64,000 nucleotides of DNA from Agarilytica rhodophyticola (lineage in GTDB: Bacteria > Pseudomonadota > Gammaproteobacteria > Pseudomonadales > Cellvibrionaceae): the NCBI RefSeq assembly GCF_002157225.2, contig NZ_CP020038.1, positions 6,530,991 through 6,594,990 on the forward strand, given 5' to 3'. Positions 27,644 through 37,961 of the stretch are shown here, piece by piece. The position numbers and the translations under genes were made by a program. The notes below the pieces were generated by a model that did no database searches, was not told where the DNA came from, and saw only the letters and a list, made by a program, of their open reading frames with translations. Positions within the stretch are counted from its first letter, which is position 1. Every line of letters begins with the position of its first letter.

Positions 27644-28765
27644 ATGGCGAAAACTCAAATACTCTTAATTGATGAAGACACTGCTTTATGCGCGCAAATA
27701 CAGAAAAGTTTATCAGACACCTATGATATCCATATACGAAGCACTGCTGCAGAAGCGCTAGCAACTCAGGAAGAGAAGAATTCGCCAATAATATTGCTTG
27801 ATACCAACTTGTCTCAATGCGATGGACTCGAATTGTGTAAGCAGCTGAGTAAAATAGGCGATCCAGCCCCTTTTATTCTGACAATGTCACAAAATGATTC
27901 ATTAGAACAAAAACTTGAATCTTATAAGTACGGATGTAAAGACTTTTTACCCAAACCATTTAAGCTCCCTGAATTAAGGGTGAAAGTAGAAGCTTTAGAA
28001 CAGTTTTACAAGCGCAGTATTGAACTGGCTGAAACCAGTGAATTCGCCTCTAAAACGGCCATGCATGCAATGGCCGAGGCATCCCAATATGGTGAAGTGC
28101 TGCGTTTTTACAACAGCATGTATCAAGCAGACGACATCGACAAAATCAAAACCGCTTTTTTTGGGCTCATGGGTAATTTTGGCTTACGCTGTGCTATACA
28201 GTTTCGTACCGTTGATATTTATACATTTAACCATGATGATGATGAATGCAGTCCTATAGAAGCACAAATCTTCGAAAACTTTAGTAAAGGTGATCGCTTG
28301 ATTTCGTTTTCTAACAGGATGATGGTAAATGGCGGCTTTGCCTCTATTATTGTCAAAAATATGCCTATTGATAATGAAACAGAGAATGGACGCCTGCGGG
28401 ATATTCTTGCCACACTAATCGATGGAATAGACGCAAAACTCCTCGATTTACAACGCCTCAGTTTATTGCGTCAAACCTCAAGTGAACTTGCTTTATCAAG
28501 CCAGCGTTTGACAAAGGTTATGAAAGATCATGAAAAATATATCAGCAGTGCGATGAATCATGTTATCTCTGAAATAAACTCTAGCTTTCATGTATTAGAG
28601 TTAACGGAAAAACAAGAAGATTTTTTTACAGAGCTGACCGAACAAGTACTCCGTAGTATGGAGGAAAGTTTTGTTCACGTGGGCAGTGAGTGCGATATTA
28701 TTGAATGTATACGCCTTTCTCTTGGTGTCGTTTTAAATGGGAGCAATTATAAGGTGTCGCAATAA
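27644..28765 (+). CDS. Response regulator with helical C-terminal domain of unknown type
   Basis: A 373-aa protein 17 nt downstream of the hybrid kinase. The receiver (about 4-120) has LLIDEDTAL, the phospho-acceptor Asp in IILLDTNLSQCDG and the conserved Lys in FLPKPFKLPEL. The rest (about 125-373) shows no HTH, GGDEF, EAL or HD-GYP signature. It contains a possible GAF-like segment (about 165-270) and long helices toward the end. A role as phosphorelay intermediate or protein-binding output is possible; no output domain is identified. Confidence 0.75.
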   Translation: MAKTQILLIDEDTALCAQIQKSLSDTYDIHIRSTAAEALATQEEKNSPIILLDTNLSQCDGLELCKQLSKIGDPAPFILTMSQNDSLEQKLESYKYGCKDFLPKPFKLPELRVKVEALEQFYKRSIELAETSEFASKTAMHAMAEASQYGEVLRFYNSMYQADDIDKIKTAFFGLMGNFGLRCAIQFRTVDIYTFNHDDDECSPIEAQIFENFSKGDRLISFSNRMMVNGGFASIIVKNMPIDNETENGRLRDILATLIDGIDAKLLDLQRLSLLRQTSSELALSSQRLTKVMKDHEKYISSAMNHVISEINSSFHVLELTEKQEDFFTELTEQVLRSMEESFVHVGSECDIIECIRLSLGVVLNGSNYKVSQ

Positions 28766-28919
28766 TTTTCATTATGACACCCACCAAGACTTATTTCAGC
28801 CTGTTAACAAGCCTCTACTATTGGAGTAAACTCCTTTTCAATGTACATATTCTAAGGCCTTGTTAGCGGCCATTAGACCATCATCCAGCCCTAATATAAC
28901 TAACTATCTACACTTTTTT

Positions 28920-29735
28920 ATGCCAGAGTTACCCGAAGTAGAAACAACCTGCCGTGGAATTGCGCCACATATTGAACAGCAAAGTGTCAAGAAAGTTACC
29001 ATTCGCAATGCTAGCCTGCGTTGGCCGGTAGATGAAAAGTTACCCAAGATTCTCCGCAATAAAACCTTAAATCATATTAGCCGTAGGGGTAAATATCTAC
29101 TACTACATTTCGACCACGGTGCTGTACTCTGGCACTTAGGTATGTCGGGAAGCTTACGTATTATAAAAGAGAACGAAAAACCAAAACTTCACGACCATGT
29201 CGATGTGCAATTTAACAATGGTAATATCCTGCGCTTTCATGATCCGCGACGTTTTGGTTCAGTAATCTGGACCGAAGAGTCTCTTGAGGAACACAAATTA
29301 CTTCATCACCTAGGGCCTGAACCGCTAAGTGATAATTTTCACGATGATTACCTATATGAAAGATCGCGAAAAATACAACAGGCCGTCAAAACATGGATTA
29401 TGGACAGCAAAGTGGTGGTGGGAGTAGGTAATATCTACGCCAATGAAGCACTATTCAAGGCGGGAATACACCCACTGAAATCTGCCAGTAAAATTTCTCG
29501 CCCAAAATATAAACGTCTTACAGAAGAGATCAAAAGCATTCTGCATTATGCCATTCAACGAGGAGGAACCACCTTAAGAGACTTCGTTGGCGGAGATGGC
29601 AAGCCTGGATATTTCGCTCAGGAACTAAATGTATATGGGCGAGGGGGAGAGCCTTGTGTCACGTGTAAAAAGCCTCTCACAGAAAAACGTTTAGGACAGC
29701 GCTCGACAGTTTATTGCACCCACTGCCAAAAATAA
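28920..29735 (+). CDS. mutM: Formamidopyrimidine-DNA glycosylase
   Basis: Removes 8-oxoguanine and cuts at the abasic site. The conserved protein begins PELPEVETTCRG with catalytic Pro2 and Glu3, so the start is ATG 28920 (271 aa). DPRRFGSVIW, VGVGNIYANEALF and the zinc finger (CVTC and CTHC pairs) at the C-terminus are present. In E. coli mutM follows rpmG; here the signalling island separates them. Confidence 0.96.
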   Translation: MPELPEVETTCRGIAPHIEQQSVKKVTIRNASLRWPVDEKLPKILRNKTLNHISRRGKYLLLHFDHGAVLWHLGMSGSLRIIKENEKPKLHDHVDVQFNNGNILRFHDPRRFGSVIWTEESLEEHKLLHHLGPEPLSDNFHDDYLYERSRKIQQAVKTWIMDSKVVVGVGNIYANEALFKAGIHPLKSASKISRPKYKRLTEEIKSILHYAIQRGGTTLRDFVGGDGKPGYFAQELNVYGRGGEPCVTCKKPLTEKRLGQRSTVYCTHCQK

Positions 29736-29740
29736 CACAT

Positions 29741-29756
29741 GAGCCATCCTTGGCTC
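29741..29756. terminator. Hairpin between convergent mutM and rph
   Basis: GAGCCA (29741-29746), TCCT loop, TGGCTC (29751-29756). There is no long T run on either side, so termination strength is uncertain. Confidence 0.45.
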
Positions 29757-29769
29757 GCCGTTTAAAGGC

Positions 29770-30489
29770 TTAATTTGCTAAAGCAGCTTTCTGAATAGCT
29801 ACAAGGTCGCTAATCCCCTTCTTAGCTAAGCCAAACATTTGCTCAAATTCCTCTTGAGTAAATGGCTCTTTTTCAGCTGTACCTTGAATTTCAATCATGC
29901 CACCATTTTCTGTCATTACAATATTCATGTCGGTGTGAGCACTTGAGTCTTCAGGATAATCGAGATCTAGTACCGCTTCTCCCTCATAAATACCTACCGA
30001 AACAGCCGCTACCAAATTATTCATAGGATTAGTTTTAATCATCGATTTTTCAACCATGGCATTTAAAGCATCCATTAAAGCGACACAGCAACCGGTTATA
30101 GAAGCTGTTCTGGTGCCACCATCTGCTTGGATAACATCGCAGTCGAGGGTTATGGTATTTTCTCCTAAAGCTTCAAGATCTAATGCTGCTCGTAATGAAC
30201 GACCGATTAAACGCTGGATTTCCACCGTACGTCCGGTTTGTTTTCCTCGCGCAGCTTCACGGTTCATGCGCGTTCCAGTAGAACGAGGTAACATGCCATA
30301 TTCAGCAGTAATCCAACCTCTCCCCTCACCTTTCATAAAACGAGGAACGCCAGCCTCTACCGTTGCATTACAAATAACTTTGGTATTGCCAAATACCACT
30401 AAGACCGATCCCTCGGCATGACAGGTAAATTGTCGTGTTATACTAACTTCGCGTAATTGATCAACACTGCGCCCACTCGGTCTTTGCAT
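29770..30489 (-). CDS. rph: Ribonuclease PH
   Basis: Phosphorolytic 3' exoribonuclease that trims tRNA precursors. The 239-aa protein has [15 protein letters not shown] at the start, the phosphate-binding [29 protein letters not shown] and [12 protein letters not shown]. It is full length, unlike the frameshifted K-12 copy. It is divergent from yicC, as in E. coli. Confidence 0.97.
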   Translation of the reverse strand: MQRPSGRSVDQLREVSITRQFTCHAEGSVLVVFGNTKVICNATVEAGVPRFMKGEGRGWITAEYGMLPRSTGTRMNREAARGKQTGRTVEIQRLIGRSLRAALDLEALGENTITLDCDVIQADGGTRTASITGCCVALMDALNAMVEKSMIKTNPMNNLVAAVSVGIYEGEAVLDLDYPEDSSAHTDMNIVMTENGGMIEIQGTAEKEPFTQEEFEQMFGLAKKGISDLVAIQKAALAN

Positions 30490-30596
30490 ATTTGCCTCTA
30501 ATCATTGGTTTTAACTTGCCGCCATTATAACGCCACAACGTCTTTTGCGCTTGTGTGTTAGTATGTCTACTTTTAATCTGCCTAGAGGGGTTTCCT

Positions 30597-31463
30597 ATGC
30601 CACGCAGTATGACGGGGTTTGCCCGCCAAGAATTTCAGCATCCATGGGGAGTGCTCTCTTGCGAAATTCGAAGTGTCAATCATCGCTATTTAGAACCATC
30701 TTTTCGCTTACCAGAAACTCTGCGCAGCCTAGAGCCAATATTACGAGATCTTTTACGCAAGAATTTAAGCCGCGGTAAGGTCGAGGTGGCTTTCTCGTTA
30801 AAAACAGATTTAGCCGAAGATGCTCGCCTAGGTTTAAACGAAAAGCTGGCAGATCAGATTGTCGAGCTGGCGCAATTAGTACAAGATAAATTGACAGATC
30901 CTGCCAAACTTAATCCCATTGATATACTGCGCTGGCCTGCGGTTATTAAGACTGCCGAAATTGAAGCCGATGTATTAACCCAAGCGGGCACCGATTTATT
31001 TGAGAAAACTCTGGAAGAACTTATCGCCAACCGTGTTCGCGAAGGCAGTGAATTGGCACAAATGATTGAAAAACGCCTAGTCAACATAGGTGAACAGGTC
31101 GAATTTGTACGAGAAAAAATGCCTCAGCTGCTAGAGGCGCATCAACAAAAATTGCGCGCTAAACTGGAAACCTTAAAAGTCGATGTGGATGAAGAAAGAT
31201 TCAGCCAGGAAGCCGTTTACATCGCCCAAAAAGTAGACATCGCCGAAGAAGTGGATCGCTTGGAAGCTCACCTAAGTGAAGTCCGCCATACCCTAAAGCA
31301 AAATGGCCCCATTGGACGTCGCCTCGACTTTTTAATGCAAGAACTCAATCGCGAAGCCAATACCCTCTCGTCTAAATCTATCGCCACTGACACCACTCAA
31401 TCCTCTGTGGATATCAAAGTCTTTATCGAGCAGATGCGCGAGCAGGTGCAGAATATAGAGTAA
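30597..31463 (+). CDS. yicC: YicC family endoribonuclease
   Basis: A 288-aa protein from ATG 30597 (MPRSMTGFARQEF). N-terminal YicC domain with RSVNHRYLEPSFRLPE and SRGKVEV. C-terminal DUF1732 with EEVDRLEAHLSEVRHTL and GRRLDFLMQELNREANTL, then SVDIKVFIEQMREQVQNIE. E. coli YicC has been described as an RNase affecting small RNA turnover. It is divergent from rph; the conserved block is interrupted downstream by the HxlR module before gmk. Confidence 0.94.
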   Translation: MPRSMTGFARQEFQHPWGVLSCEIRSVNHRYLEPSFRLPETLRSLEPILRDLLRKNLSRGKVEVAFSLKTDLAEDARLGLNEKLADQIVELAQLVQDKLTDPAKLNPIDILRWPAVIKTAEIEADVLTQAGTDLFEKTLEELIANRVREGSELAQMIEKRLVNIGEQVEFVREKMPQLLEAHQQKLRAKLETLKVDVDEERFSQEAVYIAQKVDIAEEVDRLEAHLSEVRHTLKQNGPIGRRLDFLMQELNREANTLSSKSIATDTTQSSVDIKVFIEQMREQVQNIE

Positions 31464-31472
31464 TTACTAGAA

Positions 31473-31916
31473 CTAACCCTTTGACTGAAGCCGCAAGATA
31501 TCTTCCTGCTTCAGTTCCTTGCCGCTGGCGTCAGCGACAAGCATCTTGCCGATGGGTACACCTTCACTATCACACAAAGAGAAGGGGCTTCGTTTATCTT
31601 CATCAACCCACTTTTCTGACCACTGATAGATAGCCACTAATACAGGAAATAGATCCTGACCTTTTTGTGTGAGGTGATATTCAAAACGGCTACCTGTTTG
31701 TCCTACCTCAACCTTATTCATCAGTTCATTTTCCACTAATTGGTTGAGGCGGTTCTTAAGAATATTTTTTGCGATACCGAGGCTTTTCTCGAAGTCGGAA
31801 TAGCGACTAATACCCGCCATGGCATCTCTAATGATTAAAAAAGACCAAATATCTCCCACAGAAGAGAGGCATTGGGCAACGGAACATTGGTGATGGGAAA
31901 AACTAACTCGTGTCAT
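31473..31916 (-). CDS. HxlR-family winged-helix regulator
   Basis: The typical HxlR core starts with a cysteine segment (HHQCSVAQCLSSVGDIW) and has the winged helix DFEKSLGIAKNILKNRL and EYHLTQKGQDLFPVL. I take ATG 31916 as the start (147 aa); an in-frame TTG at 31952 would add residues encoded by the palindromic operator candidate and has no ribosome-binding site. HxlR proteins often respond to electrophiles or redox through a conserved cysteine. It is divergent from the dehydrogenase-SDR pair and probably regulates it. Confidence 0.9.
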   Translation of the reverse strand: MTRVSFSHHQCSVAQCLSSVGDIWSFLIIRDAMAGISRYSDFEKSLGIAKNILKNRLNQLVENELMNKVEVGQTGSRFEYHLTQKGQDLFPVLVAIYQWSEKWVDEDKRSPFSLCDSEGVPIGKMLVADASGKELKQEDILRLQSKG

Positions 31917-31937
31917 AAGAAATAATATAACCAAAAA

Positions 31938-31954
31938 GGTTGCATTAGGCAACC
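31938..31954. promoter_or_regulatory. Palindromic operator candidate for the HxlR regulator
   Basis: A perfect inverted repeat, GGTTGC-N5-GCAACC, lies in the 82-bp gap between the divergent HxlR gene and the dehydrogenase remnant. Position and symmetry fit a binding site for the adjacent dimeric regulator. Confidence 0.6.
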
Positions 31955-31998
31955 AAATATTTTAGTCTCTTAGAAAGACCAAAAATAAGGTGTTCCTA

Positions 31999-33341
31999 AT
32001 GTTTAAGCAATCCATTCTAATTTACGGTGCCAACGGCTATACCGGCAGACAATTGGCCAGCTATTTGATTAACCGAGGTATACGACCTGTGTTCGGGCCT
32101 GTTGATACAAATGGAATCGCACCTGCTGGTAAGCATTTTTTCGACTAGCTAGGCAACACAAACGCCGTTTAGTTATTCTAAATAAGTGCGTGTTAACGAC
32201 GCTGGGCGAAAAAATGCTACCAGCCCTTCGGGTTTGCACTCAAAGTCGCTACTCTGCGTTACTCATCGCTCATTTAGAGCAACTAAACTACGCTCTTCTC
32301 GCCTTGATTAGCGACTTTGAGTACAAACAGGAGCGGTTAAATTAGTGTCAACAGGCCCTAGGACGCAGCAAGAAAATTCGCGAGCTGGGTAAATCTCTAG
32401 CTTGTGATGTTCGAATATTTAAAGCTGAAGACTCAGCAAAGTATCTTGATGATATTGATGTGCTTATTAATCTTGCCGGCCCTTTTGCTCTCACCCAAAA
32501 GCCGCTTATAGAAGCTTGTTTAGACACTCATACGCACTATATGGACGTAGCAGGGGAATATAAGGATGCGTATCGAGCCTATGAATATCATTCACAAGCG
32601 CAAAAGCAAGGTATCGCACTAATTCCTGCTGTAGGGATTTTCTCGGCTCCCATGGACATCGTTTCACATCTTGCTGCCAGTGAAATTGATAACGCGACGA
32701 GCTTAAAAATTGGCTTTGCATCTGAAGGCAAACTATCACGCGGATCTATGAACACGGCAATATCAAAAATTCAAACACCAGGGCTGCAATTAGTAAACGG
32801 GAAATATGAAGAAGCTCAGCCAGCACAAACAGAATGCGAGATGGACATTTTCAATAACACGATTCCAATGGCCACACACCCTTGGCGGGCAGATCTGCTG
32901 CTGGCAAAAATATCTACCGGCGTACAAAACATTGAAACCTACTCAAGCTTTCCTGCCTTTATGATTAAAATGATGAAAGGCAAACTGCGCTGGCTTAAAA
33001 CGCTTATGGAACGCTATCTTATTCCAATTCTTCCAGAGGGCCCATCGGAGAAACAACAGCAGCAAGGCAAAATATACGCAAAAGCAATTGCCACCAACTC
33101 AAAAGGTGAAAAATCTATCGCTGAATTAATAGGGCCAGATGCTTATTTGTTTACTGTTGCATCGATTACTGAGCTGTTAAGTTCACTTGTCGCATCCAAG
33201 AGTCTTTCTGGTTTTCTCGCCCCTAGCCAGCTAGGCACAGATTGGATTCTAAAAATACAAGGTATCTCCTTAAAGCTTAACGATAAAAAGTTCAAAGCTT
33301 CGGCTAATATTATTAGCGGAGTTGCATCCAATGACGCATAA
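31999..33341 (+). pseudogene. Saccharopine-dehydrogenase-like NAD(P)-binding protein, disrupted by a MITE-like element
   Basis: The 5' part (31999-32094) encodes QSILIYGANGYTGRQLA, a Rossmann nucleotide-binding start. Reading then runs into the 264-bp element and stops at TAG 32146-32148, giving at most 49 residues. After the element the same protein resumes in frame (GRSKKIRELGKSL, then VLINLAGPFALTQKPLI) and continues to 33341. A GTG at 32460 could start a 293-aa C-terminal fragment, but without the nucleotide-binding loop it should be inactive as an oxidoreductase. The intact gene would have been a trans-acting enoyl reductase/saccharopine dehydrogenase-type protein, paired with the SDR gene that overlaps its end by 11 bp. 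Confidence 0.88.
32095..32358. mobile_element. MITE-like non-autonomous element with 32-bp terminal inverted repeats
   Basis: The left end (32095-32126) and the reverse complement of the right end (32327-32358) match at 25 of 32 positions, both starting GGGCCTGTTGA. Inside are two further inverted repeats: 32126-32143 with 32207-32223 (one-base bulge), and 32238-32251 with 32309-32322 (14/14 perfect). No reading frame for a transposase is present. It interrupts the dehydrogenase gene. TA flanks the right end; a target duplication is not clear on the left, where TTC is found. Related ends occur at 58649, 58722 and less clearly elsewhere. Confidence 0.82.
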
Positions 33342-34071
33342 AACAGTACTTATTACTGGCGCTTCCTCAGGGATCGGATTACAAATGGCGAAAGAATTTG
33401 CAAAGCGCGGTTATAACTTGGCACTTGCTGCACGCAGAATCGAATTGCTTACCGACCTGAAACAACAGCTCAACCACCTCGATGTAGATATTCAATGTCA
33501 GCAGGTCGATGTGACAGATGAAGTAGATGTAAAGCAGATGTATCAACAAGCTATTGCACACTTCGGCCGTATCGATACCGTTGTGGTCAATGCCGGTATG
33601 GCTAAATCTGGCTCTATAAGCGAGCAATCATTTTCTGACATGCGAGCAATGATCGACTTGAATTTGTCTGCCGCAATGCTGACGGCTCACCATGGACTCA
33701 AACAATTTCGTCGTCAAGGTGAAGGCCATATAGTTTTTATTTCGTCGCTTGCTGGCCTAAGAGGGATGCCAGGAATGGCTGCCTATAGTGCTTCCAAAGC
33801 TGGCATTAGCACTTTTGCAGAAGCCCTAAGAGCAGAAACTTACAGAGAAAATATTCATGTAACAACCCTATGTCCCGGGTATATTAACACCCCCATTGGA
33901 GAAGATATGGATAAAAGACCCTTTGTGATCAGCGCTGAAAAAGCGGGAAAGATTCTAACAGACAACATAGAGAATAAAGTAAAACGTAGTTATATTCCCA
34001 TCTGGCCCTGGGCATTTTTGGCTCGAATTATCCCTTTTATTCCAACATATTTTTTCGCAAAATCTAAATAA
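33331..34071 (+). CDS. Short-chain dehydrogenase/reductase
   Basis: A 246-aa classical SDR from ATG 33331; an in-frame TTG 9 nt earlier is less likely. NAD(P)-binding TGASSGIGLQMA, basic AARRIE after the second strand (suggesting NADPH), NAG motif in VVNAGMAKSG, catalytic Ser in FISSLAG, YSASK with catalytic Tyr and Lys, and LCPGYINTPI. It overlaps the end of the disrupted dehydrogenase gene by 11 bp, so both were one operon under the HxlR regulator. Its expression may be reduced by the upstream insertion. Substrate unknown. Confidence 0.9.
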   Translation: MTHKTVLITGASSGIGLQMAKEFAKRGYNLALAARRIELLTDLKQQLNHLDVDIQCQQVDVTDEVDVKQMYQQAIAHFGRIDTVVVNAGMAKSGSISEQSFSDMRAMIDLNLSAAMLTAHHGLKQFRRQGEGHIVFISSLAGLRGMPGMAAYSASKAGISTFAEALRAETYRENIHVTTLCPGYINTPIGEDMDKRPFVISAEKAGKILTDNIENKVKRSYIPIWPWAFLARIIPFIPTYFFAKSK

Positions 34072-34335
34072 GAAGTGCACTGAGAATGGGCTACATTTTC
34101 ACAACCAACTGCGAGGTTTAAAGGCGTAGGCCCAAGTGCTCCAAGCAATAATATGAGTTAAGAAAAGTGAAACCAACAGCTATAACCTACACTGTTGCAT
34201 AAACACTGTGTTTGTTAGCAGCACAGCCATATCAGTGATTCATTGAATTCAATACTTTTTTGCACAGAGTTGATAAAATCATATCAATCAATGGCGTGCA
34301 CAAGATACCTACCCATGCGCCGCCAGGAAATCTAA

Positions 34336-34983
<648 letters not shown>

Positions 34984-35053
34984 TTGGGCGATTTGCGTAC
35001 ACTGCTCTGCCCTTTTGGGCGAACATTGAATTATTCACATTACGGAACAACAC

Positions 35054-35335
35054 ATGGCACGTATTACAGTTGAAGATTGTCTTGATCACGTTGATAACCG
35101 CTTTGAGCTAGTAATGGTTGGCAGCAAGCGCGCTCGCCAAATAGCTGTTCAAGGTAAAGATCCTATGGTCGCGACAGAAAACGACAAACCAACAGTGATT
35201 GCACTGCGTGAAATCGAAGAAGGTTTGGTCGACGCTAGCATTCTCAACGAAGAAGATGATGAGATGATGGATGACATGATGATGTCACCTGAATCTGCAG
35301 GCGCAAGCGATATTACCCCACCTAGTATTATTTAA
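35054..35335 (+). CDS. rpoZ: RNA polymerase omega subunit
   Basis: A 93-aa protein beginning [19 protein letters not shown] with [18 protein letters not shown] and EIEEGLVD. The C-terminus is acidic and Met-rich ([13 protein letters not shown]). Omega supports RNA polymerase assembly and contributes to ppGpp binding; it lies between gmk and spoT as usual. Confidence 0.97.
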   Translation: MARITVEDCLDHVDNRFELVMVGSKRARQIAVQGKDPMVATENDKPTVIALREIEEGLVDASILNEEDDEMMDDMMMSPESAGASDITPPSII

Positions 35336-35357
35336 TATCTAATAGAAGAGGAATGTT

Positions 35358-37466
35358 TTGCTTACGATAGATACACTAAGTCACAGACTTTCCTCTTACC
35401 TAGATCCACCTCAGGTCAACCAGGTAAAACGTGCTTACTACTATGCCGAGCAAGCACATACCGGCCAATTTCGCCGTAGTGGAGAACCCTATATTACGCA
35501 CCCTTTAGCGGTTGCGAATATTCTTGCGTCCATACGTATGGACTACCAAAGCCTAATGGTAGCCATGCTCCACGATGTCATCGAAGACACAGGTATTAGT
35601 AAAGAAGCTATTGTTGAACAATTCGGCGAAACAGTTGCCGACATTGTTGATGGGGTAAGTAAGCTCGCTAAAATCGAATACGAAACCCAAGCAGAAAAAC
35701 AAGCCAAGAACTTCCAGAAAATGGCTTTAGCGATGGCGCAAGATTTGCGCGTCATTATTGTTAAGCTGTCAGACAGACTTCATAATATGCGCACTTTAGG
35801 TGCCCTGCCTCCAGAAAAAAAACGCCGTATCGCCAAGGAAACACTGGAAATCTATGCCCCTATTGCCCATCGCTTGGGCATCAACGATTGGCGTATTGAA
35901 TTTGAAGATCGCTGTTTTGCTGCTATGTACCCTCTGCGGGCAACACGTTTGCAGGCTTCCCTGCAAACAGTGCGTGGCAACCGTAAGACTCTAGTGGAGA
36001 AGATTAAAGAGTCTATTGAATCTCGCCTGCAACGGGAACAAATCAATGCCTTGGTGATTGGCCGAGAGAAGCATCTTTACAGTATTTACAACAAGATGCG
36101 CAGTAAGCATAAATCATTTAAAGAGATCATGGATGTCTATGCATTCCGCATTATTGTGGACGAAATTGATACCTGCTATCGCGCGCTTGGAATGATTCAT
36201 AACCTCTACAAGCCCAAACCAAACGAGTTCAAAGATTACATCGCAATCCCTAAGGAAAATGGTTACCAGTCACTGCATACCATCGTTATTGGTACACAGG
36301 GCGTCCCAATTGAAGTGCAGATCCGAACTAAAGAAATGGACGAACTATCGAGCACAGGTATTGCGGCACATTGGCTATATAAAACGGAAGAGGATAACCC
36401 TTCTCAAGGTAATTTCGACAGAGCTAATCGCTGGACAAAACGCCTTTTAGAAATACAGCAATTTGCTAATAGCTCTGTGGAATTCGTGGAAAACGTCAAG
36501 ATTGATCTATTCAGGGATGAGGTCTACGTTTTTACTCCTCAGGGCGAGATCGTAGAGTTACCAGCAGGCGCAACCCCAGTAGATTTTGCTTATGCAGTGC
36601 ACACTCAGGTAGGCAATACCACCGTAGCATGTCGTATTAATGATCGACCTGCACCATTATCACAGGTCGTTGAAAGTGGCCAAAAGATAAAAATTATTAC
36701 CTCGGAAAGTACTCAGCCGAATCCCAACTGGTTAAATTTTGCCGTAACAGCTAAGGCCCGCAGTGCCATTAGACACTACCTCAAACATCAACGGCATATG
36801 GAATCGGTGGAACTAGGTAAACGTATGCTAGCTCGAGCGCTGATACAGCTCGATATCGATCTCGATCAATTGAACGAGGAACAGCTAACGTTATTGCGCA
36901 ACAGTGGTAACGCTGAAACCACAGATGAGCTATATGAGAGTATCGGGCTAGGCGAACAACCTGCTCTCTCGGTCGCAAAAACTCTGCAGCCAAATGCCGA
37001 CACCAAAGATCAACTATCTCCAACTCCGATCACCATTGATTCTCCTGACGGACTACTCATCAGTTTTGCGCGCTGTTGTCGCCCGATCCCTGGCGATCCT
37101 ATTGTAGGCCACACAAGCACAGGTAAAGGTATTGTTGTGCACCGTGATACGTGCAAAAATCTGAGAGACTTACGCAACAGAAAAGAGAATATTATTGCCA
37201 CCAACTGGTCGGCAAACATCTCTGGCGAATACTTAACAGAAATAAGAGTCGAGGTTCTTACCGAACGAGGCATCATCGCTTCAATGGCAACGCGTATTGC
37301 AGCTACAGGCACCAGTATTGAAGGTATTCAGGTTGACGAAAGAGATGCTGAGCACAGCGTTATTAATTTGATCATAGCCGTTACCAATCGTATTCATCTT
37401 GCCAACGTTATGCGCAAAGTGCGGACAATACGCTCTGTAGAGCGCGTTGTTAGAGCTAAGAACTAA
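35358..37466 (+). CDS. spoT: Bifunctional (p)ppGpp synthetase/hydrolase
   Basis: A 702-aa RelA/SpoT protein. The HD hydrolase domain carries HPLAVANILA and HDVIEDTG, so the hydrolase site is intact, which marks it as SpoT. The synthetase domain has YNKMRSKHKSFKEIMDVYAFR and the GYQSLHT motif. TGS domain (DEVYVFTPQGEIVELP), the Cys-rich linker (SFARCCRPIPGD) and a C-terminal ACT domain follow. It starts with TTG at 35358: AGAGGA (35347-35352) is well spaced for it, while the nearby ATG at 35353 is out of frame and ends after five codons. Confidence 0.97.
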   Translation: MLTIDTLSHRLSSYLDPPQVNQVKRAYYYAEQAHTGQFRRSGEPYITHPLAVANILASIRMDYQSLMVAMLHDVIEDTGISKEAIVEQFGETVADIVDGVSKLAKIEYETQAEKQAKNFQKMALAMAQDLRVIIVKLSDRLHNMRTLGALPPEKKRRIAKETLEIYAPIAHRLGINDWRIEFEDRCFAAMYPLRATRLQASLQTVRGNRKTLVEKIKESIESRLQREQINALVIGREKHLYSIYNKMRSKHKSFKEIMDVYAFRIIVDEIDTCYRALGMIHNLYKPKPNEFKDYIAIPKENGYQSLHTIVIGTQGVPIEVQIRTKEMDELSSTGIAAHWLYKTEEDNPSQGNFDRANRWTKRLLEIQQFANSSVEFVENVKIDLFRDEVYVFTPQGEIVELPAGATPVDFAYAVHTQVGNTTVACRINDRPAPLSQVVESGQKIKIITSESTQPNPNWLNFAVTAKARSAIRHYLKHQRHMESVELGKRMLARALIQLDIDLDQLNEEQLTLLRNSGNAETTDELYESIGLGEQPALSVAKTLQPNADTKDQLSPTPITIDSPDGLLISFARCCRPIPGDPIVGHTSTGKGIVVHRDTCKNLRDLRNRKENIIATNWSANISGEYLTEIRVEVLTERGIIASMATRIAATGTSIEGIQVDERDAEHSVINLIIAVTNRIHLANVMRKVRTIRSVERVVRAKN

Positions 37467-37500
37467 CTACAATTAACAACTAAAAACGAGCAGAATCCTT

Positions 37501-37884
37501 ATGCCAAATAAAGCGGTTATACATACAGAAGATGCGCCACAAGCCATTGGCACATATTCTCAAGCTGTGAAAGCTAGTGATACAGTTTATTTGTCTGGAC
37601 AAATTCCTTTAGACCCTTCCACCATGACATTAGTAGAAGGGGATTTCCGCGCGCAGGCGGTGCAGGTTTTCAAAAATCTAGAAGCCGTATGTAAAGCAGC
37701 AAACGGAACCCTAAATGACCTAGTAAAGCTCAATATTTACCTGACAGATCTCAATAACTTTGCCATAGTAAATGAAGTGATGGGGGAATTTATTAAAGAG
37801 CCCTACCCAGCTAGAGCGGCAATAGGCGTCAGCGAATTACCGAAGGGCTCACTCGTTGAAGCTGACGGAATCATGGTAATTTAA
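37501..37884 (+). CDS. ridA: RidA family reactive-intermediate deaminase
   Basis: A 127-aa enamine/imine deaminase: [25 protein letters not shown] at the N-terminus (given here only as landmarks GTYSQAV and SGQIPLDP), [11 protein letters not shown], and the Arg-containing [16 protein letters not shown] with EAD at the end. It protects PLP enzymes from 2-aminoacrylate. It is 34 nt after spoT, a common pairing in gammaproteobacteria. Confidence 0.95.
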   Translation: MPNKAVIHTEDAPQAIGTYSQAVKASDTVYLSGQIPLDPSTMTLVEGDFRAQAVQVFKNLEAVCKAANGTLNDLVKLNIYLTDLNNFAIVNEVMGEFIKEPYPARAAIGVSELPKGSLVEADGIMVI

Positions 37885-37934
37885 TCACTTATAACAGCAA
37901 CTTAGCGTACTTTTACCTACTTATTCAGCTTTAA

Positions 37935-37961
37935 GTGTTGTAAGCAAGCTGCTTACAACAC
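37935..37961. repeat. Perfect 12-bp inverted repeat after ridA
   Basis: GTGTTGTAAGCA (37935-37946), AGC loop, TGCTTACAACAC (37950-37961). No T tract follows, so it may be a factor-dependent terminator, a 3'-end stabiliser or a protein-binding palindrome. Confidence 0.65.

Noticed and set aside
35353-35370. ATG at 35353 as the spoT start
   Set aside because: It is out of frame with spoT and meets a stop after five codons; TTG 35358 fits the ribosome-binding site and the conserved N-terminus.
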